A DNA stretch of 64,000 nucleotides from Methylovirgula sp. Its GTDB lineage: Bacteria > Pseudomonadota > Alphaproteobacteria > Rhizobiales > Beijerinckiaceae. The notes beneath the pieces were generated by a model. It saw only the letters and a list, made by a program, of their open reading frames with translations, had not been told where the DNA came from and did no database searches. Shown piece after piece: positions 26,471 through 35,541 of this stretch. The stretch is taken from positions 2,416,501 through 2,480,500 of the forward strand of contig NZ_JBBCGP010000001.1 in assembly GCF_037200945.1 (NCBI RefSeq). Reading direction: 5' to 3'. Numbering within the stretch: the stretch's first letter is position 1; every line of letters starts with the position of its first letter. The position numbers and the translations under genes were made by a program.

Positions 26471-29310
26471 TCGGCGGCGTCGAGAGGGGCGATCCGGCTG
26501 TTGTGCTCAGTCATCTCACGATATTCCTCTTGCCATTCGGTCGGGCCGTTGGACGTCGAGATCTGAACGGCCGTGACTTTGTACTCAGGACAATTGGTCG
26601 CCCAGTCCGAATAATCGGTCGTGACAACATTCGCCTGACTCAGAGGATGGTGGAACGTCGTATAGACGACCCCCGGTGACATGCGCTCGGTAATCTTGGC
26701 GCGAAGCGCCGTCTCGCCGGCGCGGCTCTTGATCTTCACCCAATCGCCATCGCGAATGCCGCGGTCCTCGGCGTCATGCGGATGGATTTCGAGCACGTCC
26801 TCCGGATGCCAGGTCGAATTGGCGGTGCGGCGGGTCTGGGCACCGACGTTATATTGCGACAGGATGCGCCCGGTCGTCAGCATCAGCGGGAAGCGCGGCC
26901 CGGTCTTCTCGTCGGTCGGGATATATTCGGTCAGCAAAAACTGACCCTTGCCGCGGACGAAATGATCGATGTGCATGGTCGGCGTGCCGAGCGGTGCGTC
27001 GCCATTGCACGGCCATTGAACGGAGCCAACCTCGTCGAGCAGTTTGTACGAGACATTGCTGAAGGTTGGTGTGACCTTAGCGATCTCGTCCATGATGCGG
27101 CCGGGGTCCTTGTAGCGCATCTCATAGCCGAGCGCCCTGGCCAGCATCATGGTGATCTCCCAATCCGCGTAGCCGTTCTTCGGCGCCATCACCTTGCGGA
27201 CGCGCTGGATGCGCCGCTCGGCATTGGTGAACGTGCCGTCCTTCTCGAGAAAGGAACAACCGGGAAGGAAGACGTGCGCATAGGCTGCCGTCTCGTTGAG
27301 GAAGAGATCCTGCACGATGACACATTCCATCGCGCCGAGGCCGGCGGACATGTGATGCGTGTCAGGGTCGGACTGGAGAATATCCTCGCCCTGGACGTAG
27401 AGCGCCTTGAACGTGCCGTCGATCGCCGCGTCCATCATGTTGGGGATGCGCAGGCCGGGGTCGTTGTCGAGCTTGACGCCCCAGATCGATTCGAACAGTT
27501 CGCGCACCGCGTCGTTGGAGACGTGCCGGTAGCCGGGAAATTCGTGCGGGAACGAGCCCATGTCGCAGGAGCCCTGCACGTTATTCTGTCCACGTAGCGG
27601 GTTCACGCCAACGCCTTCGCGGCCGATATTGCCGGTCGCCATCGCGAGATTGGCGATCGCCATAACGGTGGTCGAGCCCTGGCTGTGCTCGGTGACGCCA
27701 AGGCCGTAATAAATTGCTGCATTGCCGCCGGTCGCATAAAGCCGCGCCGCAGCGCGGATCGTCTCAGCCGGGACGCCGGTGAATTTCTCGACGACTTCGG
27801 GGCTGTTGCGCTCCTCAGAGACGAATTTCGCCCAAGCCGAGAATTCGGCCGGATCGCAGCGCTCCTGAACGAAGGCTTCGTTGACGAGACCTTCGGTGAC
27901 GATGACATGCGCCAGCGCATCAAGGATCGCAACATTGGTGCCGGGGCGCAAAGCAAGATGATAATCCGCTTTGATATGCGGCGATTGCACGAGATCGGTT
28001 TTGCGCGGATCGACGACGATCAGTTTGGCACCGGCGCGCAAACGTTTTTTCATCGCCGAGCCGAAGACCGGGTGCGCATCGGTCGGGTTGGCACCGATGA
28101 CGAAGACCACGTCCGTATATTGGATCGAGTCGAATTCCTGCGTGCCGGCAGATGTGCCAAAGGCCTGGCCTAGGCCGTAGCCCGTCGGCGAATGGCAGAC
28201 GCGGGCGCAGGTATCGACATTGTTGTTGCCGAAGCCGGCGCGGACGAGTTCCTGAACGAGATAAGTCTCTTCGTTGGTGCAACGTGACGACGTGATGCCA
28301 CCGACCGACGCGCGTCCGTACTTGCCCTGGATGCGCTTGATCTCGGAGGCCGCGTAATTGATCGCTTCTTCCCATGAGACTTCACGCCAGGGGTCGGAGA
28401 TTTTGGCGCGGATCATCGGCTTGAGAATACGTTCCTTATGGGTCGCGTAACCCCAGGCGAAGCGGCCCTTGACGCAGGAATGGCCGTGGTTCGCCTTGCC
28501 GTCTTTATACGGCACCATGCGGACCAGTTCGTCGCCGCGCATCTCGGCCTTGAAGGTACAGCCGACGCCGCAATAGGCGCAGGTCGTGACGACCGAATGT
28601 TCCGGCTGGCCGACGTCGTAGAGCGACTTCTCGGCGAGCGTCGCGGTCGGGCAGGCCTGCACGCAGGCGCCGCAGGAGACGCATTCGGAATCGAGGAAGT
28701 TTTCCATCTGGCCGGGCGAGATACGGCTTTCGAAGCCGCGTCCATCCACCGTCAGCGCGAAGGTGCCTTGCACTTCTTCGCAGGCGCGTACGCAGCGATT
28801 GCAGACGATGCACTTCGACGGATCGTAGGTGAAATACGGATTGGAAATATCCTTGGTGCTTTTCAGGTGGTTCTCACCTTCATAGCCGTAGCGCACCTCG
28901 CGCAGACCGACGACACCCGCCTGCGTCTGCAATTCACAATTGCCGTTGGCGGCGCAGGTCAGACAGTCGAGCGGATGATCGGAGATGTAGAGTTCCATCA
29001 CGCCGTTGCGCAACGCTTTGAGCCGGGGTGTCTGTGTATTAACCACCATGCCGGGCGCGACCGGCGTCGTACAGGAGGCCGGCGTGCCGTTGCGGCCTTC
29101 GATCTCGACCAGACAGAGGCGACAGGAGCCGAAGGCATTTACGCTGTCCGTCGCGCAAAGCTTCGGGATCTGGTTACCGAGGTCCATTGCGGCGCGCATG
29201 ATCGACGTACCGGCGGGTACGTTGACCTTGGCGCCATCGATCGTCAGCTCGACCGTGTCGCTCGATTTCGAGGCCGGCGTGCCGTAATCGGTTTCGTGGA
29301 TGAGAGACAT
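26467..29310 (-). CDS. fdsA: NAD-dependent formate dehydrogenase alpha (molybdopterin) subunit
   Basis: The 947-residue catalytic subunit oxidises formate to CO2. In order it has an N-terminal [2Fe-2S] part (LCATDSVNAFGSCRLCLVEI), a His-Cys cluster (HPLDCLTCAANGNC), two [4Fe-4S] ferredoxin motifs (CIVCNRCVRAC and CVSCGACVQAC), CAYCGVGC for another cluster, and the bis-MGD domain. The metal ligand position is Cys372 in CARVCHSPTGYG, so this is a Cys and not a selenocysteine enzyme. The ATG at 29310 has GAGGAG 7 bases upstream. It lies 10 bases after fdsB. The complex is cytosolic and passes electrons through FdsB to NAD+. Confidence 0.96.
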   Translation of the reverse strand: MSLIHETDYGTPASKSSDTVELTIDGAKVNVPAGTSIMRAAMDLGNQIPKLCATDSVNAFGSCRLCLVEIEGRNGTPASCTTPVAPGMVVNTQTPRLKALRNGVMELYISDHPLDCLTCAANGNCELQTQAGVVGLREVRYGYEGENHLKSTKDISNPYFTYDPSKCIVCNRCVRACEEVQGTFALTVDGRGFESRISPGQMENFLDSECVSCGACVQACPTATLAEKSLYDVGQPEHSVVTTCAYCGVGCTFKAEMRGDELVRMVPYKDGKANHGHSCVKGRFAWGYATHKERILKPMIRAKISDPWREVSWEEAINYAASEIKRIQGKYGRASVGGITSSRCTNEETYLVQELVRAGFGNNNVDTCARVCHSPTGYGLGQAFGTSAGTQEFDSIQYTDVVFVIGANPTDAHPVFGSAMKKRLRAGAKLIVVDPRKTDLVQSPHIKADYHLALRPGTNVAILDALAHVIVTEGLVNEAFVQERCDPAEFSAWAKFVSEERNSPEVVEKFTGVPAETIRAAARLYATGGNAAIYYGLGVTEHSQGSTTVMAIANLAMATGNIGREGVGVNPLRGQNNVQGSCDMGSFPHEFPGYRHVSNDAVRELFESIWGVKLDNDPGLRIPNMMDAAIDGTFKALYVQGEDILQSDPDTHHMSAGLGAMECVIVQDLFLNETAAYAHVFLPGCSFLEKDGTFTNAERRIQRVRKVMAPKNGYADWEITMMLARALGYEMRYKDPGRIMDEIAKVTPTFSNVSYKLLDEVGSVQWPCNGDAPLGTPTMHIDHFVRGKGQFLLTEYIPTDEKTGPRFPLMLTTGRILSQYNVGAQTRRTANSTWHPEDVLEIHPHDAEDRGIRDGDWVKIKSRAGETALRAKITERMSPGVVYTTFHHPLSQANVVTTDYSDWATNCPEYKVTAVQISTSNGPTEWQEEYREMTEHNSRIAPLDAAE

Positions 29311-29320
29311 TCCGTACTCC

Positions 29321-30874
29321 TCATTCCGCTGCGGCTGCCGCAACGCGGGGCCTGAAATCTTCGGGATAATGACGCATCGCACTTAAGACCGGGTAGGGCG
29401 CAAAGCCGCCCAGTGCACAAAGTGAGCCGAATTTCATCGTCTGGCAGAGATCTTCGAGAAGCCGCAGATTGGCCTCCGGTTCTTCGCCGGCGAAAATCTT
29501 ATCGATCACTTCCTGGCCGCGGGTCGAGCCGATGCGGCAGGGCGTGCACTTGCCGCAACTCTCGATGGCGCAGAATTCCATCGCGAAACGCGCCATGACC
29601 ATCATATCGACCGTGTCGTCGAAGACGACAAGGCCGCCGTGGCCGATCAGACCATCTTTGGCAGCAAAGGCTTCGTAGTCAAACGGGGTATCGAACAACG
29701 ACGGCGGGAAATAAGCGCCGAGCGGACCGCCGCATTGTACTGCGCGAACCGGGCGGCCGGACGCGGTGCCCCCGCCGATGTCTTCGACAATCTCGCCAAG
29801 CGTCAAGCCGAAGGCCGTCTCGAACAGACCGCCGTAACGGACATTGCCGGCGATCTGGAGCGGCATCGTTCCGCGCGAGCGACCCATGCCGAAATCGGCA
29901 TAGGTTTTGGCGCCATGCGCAAGAATGAACGGCGCGGTCGCAAGCGAGAGCACGTTGTTGATGACGGTCGGCTTCTGGAAGAGGCCGTTGATCGCCGGCA
30001 GCGGCGGCTTGGCGCGCACCATGCCGCGGCGGCCTTCGAGGCTTTCGAGCAGGGCGGTTTCCTCGCCGCACACATAGGCGCCGGCGCCAACGCGCAATTC
30101 GATGTCGAACGCGTGGCCCGAGCCGAGAATGTCCGGGCCAAGATAGCCTGCGGCGCGCGCGTGAACGAGCGCTTCGTTGAATGCCTTGATACCGTGCGGA
30201 TATTCAGAGCGGCAATAGACGTAGCCTTTGGTCGCGCCGACGGCGATAGCGCAGATCGTCATGCCTTCGATCAGCATGAAGGGATCGTCTTCGAGCACCA
30301 TGCGGTCAGCAAACGTGCCGCTGTCGCCCTCGTCGCAATTGCAGACGACGTATTTGCGATCGGCTTTGGTGTCGGCGACCGTTTTCCACTTGATGCCGGT
30401 CGGGAACCCCGCGCCGCCGCGACCGCGCAGCCCGGATTTGGTGATCTCTTCGACGATGGCGGCGCTGCCGATCTCGATGGCGCGCTTCAAGCCGAGCCAG
30501 CCCTCATGGGCGGCATAATCCTCGATCGAAATCGGATCGGTGATGCCGCAGCGGGCGAAGGTGAGGCGTGTCTGGCGCTTGAGATAGGGATGATCTTCTG
30601 GCCGCCCGATACGCAGCGCGTGCGCGCCGCCGTGAAGGAAATCGGCATCGAAGAGAGACGTTACATCCTTGGCCGAAACCGGCCCGTAAGCGATGCGACC
30701 GGCGGGCGTTTCTACTTCGACCAGCGGCTCCAGAAAGAACATGCCGCGTGAGCCGTTGCGGACGATCGTGACGTCCGCGCCGCGAGCCCCGGCATTTTCG
30801 AGAATCGCGGCGGCAATTTTATTGGCGCCCAGCGCTAGAGCGACGACGTCGCGGGGGACGAAAATGCGGGTCAC
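29321..30874 (-). CDS. fdsB: NAD-dependent formate dehydrogenase beta (diaphorase) subunit
   Basis: The 517-residue protein is NuoF-like with an N-terminal thioredoxin-like extension. The FMN/NAD site is in GLRGRGGAGFPTGIKWK, with CNCDEGDSGTFADR and GAYVCGEETALLESLEG. The [4Fe-4S] ligands are in ESCGKCTPCRIGSTRG. It transfers electrons from the FdsA iron-sulfur chain to NAD+. Its start overlaps the fdsG stop by 4 bases. Confidence 0.95.
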   Translation of the reverse strand: MTRIFVPRDVVALALGANKIAAAILENAGARGADVTIVRNGSRGMFFLEPLVEVETPAGRIAYGPVSAKDVTSLFDADFLHGGAHALRIGRPEDHPYLKRQTRLTFARCGITDPISIEDYAAHEGWLGLKRAIEIGSAAIVEEITKSGLRGRGGAGFPTGIKWKTVADTKADRKYVVCNCDEGDSGTFADRMVLEDDPFMLIEGMTICAIAVGATKGYVYCRSEYPHGIKAFNEALVHARAAGYLGPDILGSGHAFDIELRVGAGAYVCGEETALLESLEGRRGMVRAKPPLPAINGLFQKPTVINNVLSLATAPFILAHGAKTYADFGMGRSRGTMPLQIAGNVRYGGLFETAFGLTLGEIVEDIGGGTASGRPVRAVQCGGPLGAYFPPSLFDTPFDYEAFAAKDGLIGHGGLVVFDDTVDMMVMARFAMEFCAIESCGKCTPCRIGSTRGQEVIDKIFAGEEPEANLRLLEDLCQTMKFGSLCALGGFAPYPVLSAMRHYPEDFRPRVAAAAAE

Positions 30875-31341
30875 GCCACTTCCGCCTCTTCAATGACGCC
30901 AACCAGTTTGTCTGCGGTCAATTCCGCGATCGGCTCGTCGTCGAAAAGCGCCGCTGGTCCGTTGGCGCAAAGGCCGAGACAATAGACAGGCTCGACGGTG
31001 ATCCCGCCATCCGGCGTCGTGCCATGCCAATCAACGCCGAGGTCGGCAAGGCAATGGCGCGCGACCGCTTCGCTATTGCGCGATTGGCAGGCCTCCGCGC
31101 GGCAGATCTTCAGGACATGGCGGCCAGCCGGCTCGCGGCGGAAGTCATGATAGAAGGTCAGGACGCCGTGCACTTCGGCGCGCGTGATATTGAGCGTGTG
31201 CGCGATCTGCGGCACGACGGCATCGTCGATGAAGCCGAACTCTTCGAGAAGAGCATGGAAGATAGGCAGCAACGGCCCCTCGAGCGCGAGATGCGCATCG
31301 ATGATTTCCTGGGCCCGCTGTGTCTCGTAGACAGCTGGCAT
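30871..31341 (-). CDS. fdsG: NAD-dependent formate dehydrogenase gamma subunit
   Basis: This NuoE-like [2Fe-2S] protein has about 156 residues. Cluster ligands appear in KICRAEACQS and VYCLGLCANGPAALFD. RAEVHGVLTFYHDFRREP is typical of the family. ATG 31341 is chosen over GTG 31350 because AGGTGG lies about 6 bases before it. It is the first gene of fdsGBA-fdhD-fdsD. Confidence 0.94.
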   Translation of the reverse strand: MPAVYETQRAQEIIDAHLALEGPLLPIFHALLEEFGFIDDAVVPQIAHTLNITRAEVHGVLTFYHDFRREPAGRHVLKICRAEACQSRNSEAVARHCLADLGVDWHGTTPDGGITVEPVYCLGLCANGPAALFDDEPIAELTADKLVGVIEEAEVA

Positions 31342-31405
31342 GTTTCCCACCTACGCTAATCGGCGATTATTGTGATCACCGACGGCAAGCTATGTTATAT
31401 TTTAT

Positions 31406-31423
31406 ACAGGAGAATCCTCCTGT
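31406..31423. promoter_or_regulatory. Palindrome in the fds promoter region, candidate operator
   Basis: ACAGGAG and CTCCTGT form perfect 7-bp arms around AATC. On the leftward strand it is followed by an AT-rich TATAAAATATAAC that could be the -10 region, so the palindrome would overlap the -35 region of the fds promoter, 65 bases before fdsG. A regulator site (LysR or other) or an mRNA hairpin are the two readings. Confidence 0.4.
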
Positions 31424-31513
31424 TAGACCCGACTTTAGATTGTCCCTAAAAAGATGGTCCGCTATGCTCTTGGGATCAATATAGATATTCCGTGGAGCTA
31501 TAGAGGATATCTA

Positions 31514-32404
31514 TTAAAATTGTGGTGCGATTAGCTTTTTGGCTTCGGCGAAAAGCGTGGCCGTCAGGGGGGTCATCGGCTCGCGGCGTGGCACAACGAG
31601 GCCGATCTGATGCACGGCTTGCGGTTCAATGATCGGGATTGAGCGGATCGGGTCTGAGATCGAGAGCGTCTCGACCAGTTTTTCCGCCATGATGCTCGCC
31701 CATTGGCCTGTTTTCACATGCGCATAAAGGGCGATGACCGAGTTCGATTCGAGCGTCGGCTCTGGCCGGTTACCGGCGCTCACGAGGAGCTGATCGACGA
31801 TCCGCCGGTTCTGCATGTCGGGGGTGAGCAAACAGAGGGGAATACGGCCGACTTCGGCCCAGGTTACGCTCCGGTGGTCGGAGAACGGGCTGCCGATGCT
31901 TGTCAGCAGGCAATATTGCTCGGTGTAGAGCGGCAGGCTGCGCACGGTGCCGAGCGGCTCGTTGTCGAGGTAGGTGATGCCGGCGTCGATCTCGAGATCG
32001 TCGATGCCTTGCAGGATTTCCTGCGATGTGGCCGAGCTGACGCTGAAGCGCACGCCCGGATGTTTGGCGCGGAAGGGCGTCGTCAGCGCGGCGACCATGC
32101 TCAGCGCCGTGGGAATGACGGCAATCCGCATAAGCCCGGTCAAACCGCTCTTGAGCGCCCGGACCTCTTGCCGCATCGCCCGGGAATCGCCGACGATCCG
32201 CTTGGCCCATTCGAGTACGCGCTCGCCTTCCGGCGTCAGGCCATGGAAACGAGAGCTGCGATTGACGAGCAACACGCCAAGCGTCTCTTCGAGTTGCTTG
32301 ATGCCGGCGGAGAGAGTCGGCTGGGTCACGCCGCAGGTTTCGGCAGCGCGGCTGAAGCTCTGCTCGCGGGCGACGGCGATGAAAAATTCCAGCTTATCGA
32401 TCAA
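31514..32404 (-). CDS. LysR-family regulator upstream of the formate dehydrogenase operon
   Basis: The protein has 296 residues. The N-terminal winged helix is classical: FIAVAREQSFSRAAETCGVT, QPTLSAGIKQLEETLGVLLV and NRSSRFHGLTPEG. The C-terminal LysR substrate-binding domain follows. A same-strand LysR gene (fdsR) just upstream of fdsG is the usual arrangement in formate-utilising proteobacteria, where it controls fds in response to formate. Here the gap to fdsG is 172 bases. Confidence 0.88.
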   Translation of the reverse strand: MIDKLEFFIAVAREQSFSRAAETCGVTQPTLSAGIKQLEETLGVLLVNRSSRFHGLTPEGERVLEWAKRIVGDSRAMRQEVRALKSGLTGLMRIAVIPTALSMVAALTTPFRAKHPGVRFSVSSATSQEILQGIDDLEIDAGITYLDNEPLGTVRSLPLYTEQYCLLTSIGSPFSDHRSVTWAEVGRIPLCLLTPDMQNRRIVDQLLVSAGNRPEPTLESNSVIALYAHVKTGQWASIMAEKLVETLSISDPIRSIPIIEPQAVHQIGLVVPRREPMTPLTATLFAEAKKLIAPQF

Positions 32405-32493
32405 GGCACGACTTTGGCCAAAGCGGACCGCAGTCGAGGGCTGACTGCGGCGTCAAGGCTTGCCCCTTTGCGGACGGCGACGCAAGACGCATT

Positions 32494-34713
32494 TCAGACA
32501 GCGCGGGGCAGGAAGGCCGGAATGTCTTGGCCGAGGCGAGCGTAGAAGGTCGCATAAGCTTCCCCGCAGGGGTGCTCGCGGGCGGCGCGGATCTTGGCCG
32601 CGGCGTCCGGCGCCTCCACTGCAAAAGCGGCCAGCGCCGCTTTATGGCGTTCCAGGAAGTCTGCAAACGCCGCGCCTGCGCGCGCCGCAGTGCCGTGCAG
32701 GGCGTAGATCGGCGTCGGGTGGCTGCGCCCGCGCAGCACGATTTCGCCGAGCGGGACGAAGAGAAAACCCGGCGCCTGCCGCATGGTCGATTCGGCGACG
32801 ACGATTGGGATGCCCAATTCTTTCGTCGCCTCTTCGAGACGCGAGGCGACGTTCACCGTGTCGCCGACGATCGAATAATCGAACCGCATATCGGAGCCCA
32901 TGTTGCCGACGAAGGCCTCGCCAGTGTTGATTCCGACGCCGATCTCGATCGGCCGTTCCGAACGCCCGGTTTCCGAGCGCGCATTGAGCGTGGGCAGAGC
33001 CTCGCGCATTGCCAGGGCGGCGGCACAAGCACGTTCGGCGTGATCGATAACATCGAGCGGCGCATTCCAGAACGCCATCAGTCCGTCGCCGAAATATTTG
33101 TCGATCGTGCCAGCTTCGACCAGAACGGATTGCGTCAGCGGCGTCAGCACGCCGTTGAGGAATTGCACGACTTCGGCGGCGGAGAGACCTTCGGAACGCC
33201 CTGTGAAGTCGCGCACGTCGGCGAAAAGCACCGAGACATCGCGTGACTCCCCACCAAGCCGCAATCTGCTTGGGTCTTTTGCGAGCCGCTCGACGAGAGC
33301 CGGCGCGAGATAGCGTGAAAATGCCTTTCGGACGAATTCGCGCTGTCGCTCGCTGCGCCGGTAAACAACAACCGTCATCGCCGCATAGGCCAATATCCAG
33401 GTGCCCCCGGGCATCAATGGATCGAACAGGAGACCGATCTTCGAGAACGCGTAGAAGTTCGCGAAGGCGAGCAATTCGAGCGAGAGCAACAAAACGCTGA
33501 CAGCAGCGACCGGCTTGGTAAAGCGGGCCATCATCGCGATGATCGTGCCGCCGATAACAAGCAGAAAAGCTTCGAGCCCCGGCGCGTAATCCGGCCGCGC
33601 CAAATTTGTGCCGGAGAGAACATGCTCCAAAAGTTCGGCGTGGATATCGACGCCGGGGACGGCCGCTTCAAGCGGCGTCGAGCGAATATCTGCGAGCGCG
33701 CTGGCGCTCGAACCAATCAAGATAATGCGGCCGGCGATCTCGCTGTTCGCGACTTTTCCGGCGAGCACACGCCATGCCGAAATGTGTCGCGCCGCTTGCG
33801 TGCCGGAATAATGGACGCGCACCGCGCCGTCGGATTCAGGCGCGATCTGCAACGCACCGATTTTAACGCCGACGACGCCGGTTCTGGCTCCGAAACCACT
33901 GGTGTTCGAGGCGTTCGAGGACTTCACAACGATCGTCGAGGCGTGTTGTGCCACACGAAGAATTTCAGCATCGAGCGAGGGGACGAGGCGCATCGCTGCG
34001 CCGTTGCCTTGCGTTGAGACGAGCGGCACCTTGCGGACGATGAGATCGCGGTCCGGCTCCCAATTGATGCTGCCAAGGCCCGTGGCTTTTTCGGTGAGAC
34101 CGGCCAGAGGCAAAATCGCTCCGCGGAAATTGAGCAGAAACGGCCGTGGATCGTCGCCCAAAGTGACGAAGCCGGATTTCACCGGCACGTCGGTGCTGAC
34201 GCCGTTGGTCAAAACGAGTGTCAGGACGCTCGGTCCCCGCGCCAGCACCTCTTCCAGACTCTGATCTTCCATCAGGCCATGCGCAGCCAATGCGTCGGCG
34301 AGCGACTTGCGTTCCGGCACGTCGGGCAATTGCGCCAGCAGATTGCGCGGTGTCGAACGATCCTGCTCGGAGAAGAGAATATCGAAGGCAACCACCGCCG
34401 CGCCTTGCACAAAAAGATGACGGGCGAGATCGGCAAGCCTGTGGCGCGGCCAAGGCCATTGGCCGAGCCGCGCGAGCGAAGCATCGTCAATATCGACGAC
34501 TCTGACTGGTATGTTTGGCGAATAGGGGCGTGGCTCGATCTGCTGATCGTAATCGAAAACGAGACTGCGAAGCCGCTCGACGAGCGGCGGGCTTTCGATC
34601 GACAATGCGAGCCCAAGGCCGATCGGCAGCGCCCAGATCAATGCGCCAAAGATATACGCGGCGTAGGGCCGAAGCTGGGCCGCGAGCCTCCGAGCCGGCG
34701 ACCGGGTCAGCAA
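32494..34713 (-). CDS. CHASE2-domain class III adenylate cyclase
   Basis: The protein has about 739 residues. A first membrane helix is at about 18-40, a CHASE2 periplasmic sensor domain at about 45-360 (with PNIPVRVVDIDDASLARLGQ and WPWPRHRLADLARHLF), then three helices (about 385-455) and a cytosolic cyclase domain. Metal-binding and specificity residues are in VLFADVRDFTGRSEG, IDKYFGDGLMAFWN and YSIVGDTVNVASRLE; the Lys/Asp pair fits ATP. It should make cAMP in response to an external cue. The apparent TTG start overlaps the end of the exonuclease gene by 7 bases; an internal start is possible. Confidence 0.88.
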   Translation of the reverse strand: MLTRSPARRLAAQLRPYAAYIFGALIWALPIGLGLALSIESPPLVERLRSLVFDYDQQIEPRPYSPNIPVRVVDIDDASLARLGQWPWPRHRLADLARHLFVQGAAVVAFDILFSEQDRSTPRNLLAQLPDVPERKSLADALAAHGLMEDQSLEEVLARGPSVLTLVLTNGVSTDVPVKSGFVTLGDDPRPFLLNFRGAILPLAGLTEKATGLGSINWEPDRDLIVRKVPLVSTQGNGAAMRLVPSLDAEILRVAQHASTIVVKSSNASNTSGFGARTGVVGVKIGALQIAPESDGAVRVHYSGTQAARHISAWRVLAGKVANSEIAGRIILIGSSASALADIRSTPLEAAVPGVDIHAELLEHVLSGTNLARPDYAPGLEAFLLVIGGTIIAMMARFTKPVAAVSVLLLSLELLAFANFYAFSKIGLLFDPLMPGGTWILAYAAMTVVVYRRSERQREFVRKAFSRYLAPALVERLAKDPSRLRLGGESRDVSVLFADVRDFTGRSEGLSAAEVVQFLNGVLTPLTQSVLVEAGTIDKYFGDGLMAFWNAPLDVIDHAERACAAALAMREALPTLNARSETGRSERPIEIGVGINTGEAFVGNMGSDMRFDYSIVGDTVNVASRLEEATKELGIPIVVAESTMRQAPGFLFVPLGEIVLRGRSHPTPIYALHGTAARAGAAFADFLERHKAALAAFAVEAPDAAAKIRAAREHPCGEAYATFYARLGQDIPAFLPRAV

Positions 34714-35483
34714 AGCTCGATCCTGACGGGCACATGATCGGACGGCTTGTCTTCGCCGCGCCGCTCCTTATCGATCGTCACTTGCATCAGCCGGTCGGCC
34801 GCGCGCGACGACAACAGCAGATGATCGATGCGGATGCCGCGATTGCGCTGCCACGCGCCGGCCTGATAGTCCCAGAACGTATAGAGTCCGCCTTCGTCGC
34901 TCGTCGCGCGCAACGCATCGGTGAAACCGAGATTGAGCAGCGCGTGGAAGCGCGCCCGCGTTTGGGGCAAATAGAGCGCGTCGCCAGCCCAAACGGCGGG
35001 GTCGAAGCAATCGCGCGCCGCGGGGATGACGTTAAAATCTCCAGCGAGAACCAGCGGCTCTTCAAGCTCAAGAAGCTCGCGCGCATGCGCGGCGAGACGG
35101 TCCATCCATGCGAGTTTGTAGGTATATTTCTCGGTCTCGGGCGGATTGCCGTTGGGGAGGTAGATCGAGGCGACACGGATGATACCGTCGCCATCTGGAA
35201 TCACCGCCTCGATATAACGCGCATGTTCGTCGCTCTCGTCGCCCGGCAGGCCGCGCGTGACCTCCAGCGGGTTCTTGGAAAGAATAGCGACGCCGTTGAA
35301 GCCCTTTTGGCCATGCACGGCGACATTGTAGCCGCAGGCCTCCACCTCAGCATAAGGGAAGGCCGCATCGAGGCATTTCAATTCCTGCAGGCAAATGACG
35401 TCAGGGCCGATTTCGCGCAAATAGCGCAGCAGGTGTTCGGTTCTTTGCCTGACTGAGTTGACGTTCCAGGTGGCGATCTGCAT
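34707..35483 (-). CDS. xth: Exodeoxyribonuclease III
   Basis: The enzyme has about 258 residues of the AP-endonuclease/exonuclease III family. Key motifs are MQIATWNVNSVRQR (metal-binding Asn), CLQELKC (metal-binding Glu), VASIYLPNG, LVLAGDFNVIP (catalytic Asp and Asn) and KPSDHVPVRIEL (final Asp-His pair). It cleaves at abasic sites and degrades 3' ends in base excision repair. The ATG at 35483 matches the family start; the frame is open further upstream without homology. The downstream cyclase start overlaps its stop. Confidence 0.93.
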   Translation of the reverse strand: MQIATWNVNSVRQRTEHLLRYLREIGPDVICLQELKCLDAAFPYAEVEACGYNVAVHGQKGFNGVAILSKNPLEVTRGLPGDESDEHARYIEAVIPDGDGIIRVASIYLPNGNPPETEKYTYKLAWMDRLAAHARELLELEEPLVLAGDFNVIPAARDCFDPAVWAGDALYLPQTRARFHALLNLGFTDALRATSDEGGLYTFWDYQAGAWQRNRGIRIDHLLLSSRAADRLMQVTIDKERRGEDKPSDHVPVRIELC

Positions 35484-35541
35484 GGCGGGTCCTGTTTCGG
35501 GCCGCCAGTCTATCACGCTGCTCGGCGCCGCAAACCAGCCG

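Noticed and set aside
26776..27597. Long plus-strand frames opposite fdsA (also 28438-29355)
   Set aside because: They are antisense to a gene with clear cluster and cofactor motifs. The frames are produced by high GC content.
29639..30751. A 370-codon frame on the plus strand opposite fdsB
   Set aside because: It is a shadow of the fdsB codons on the other strand, with no domain or ribosome-binding site.
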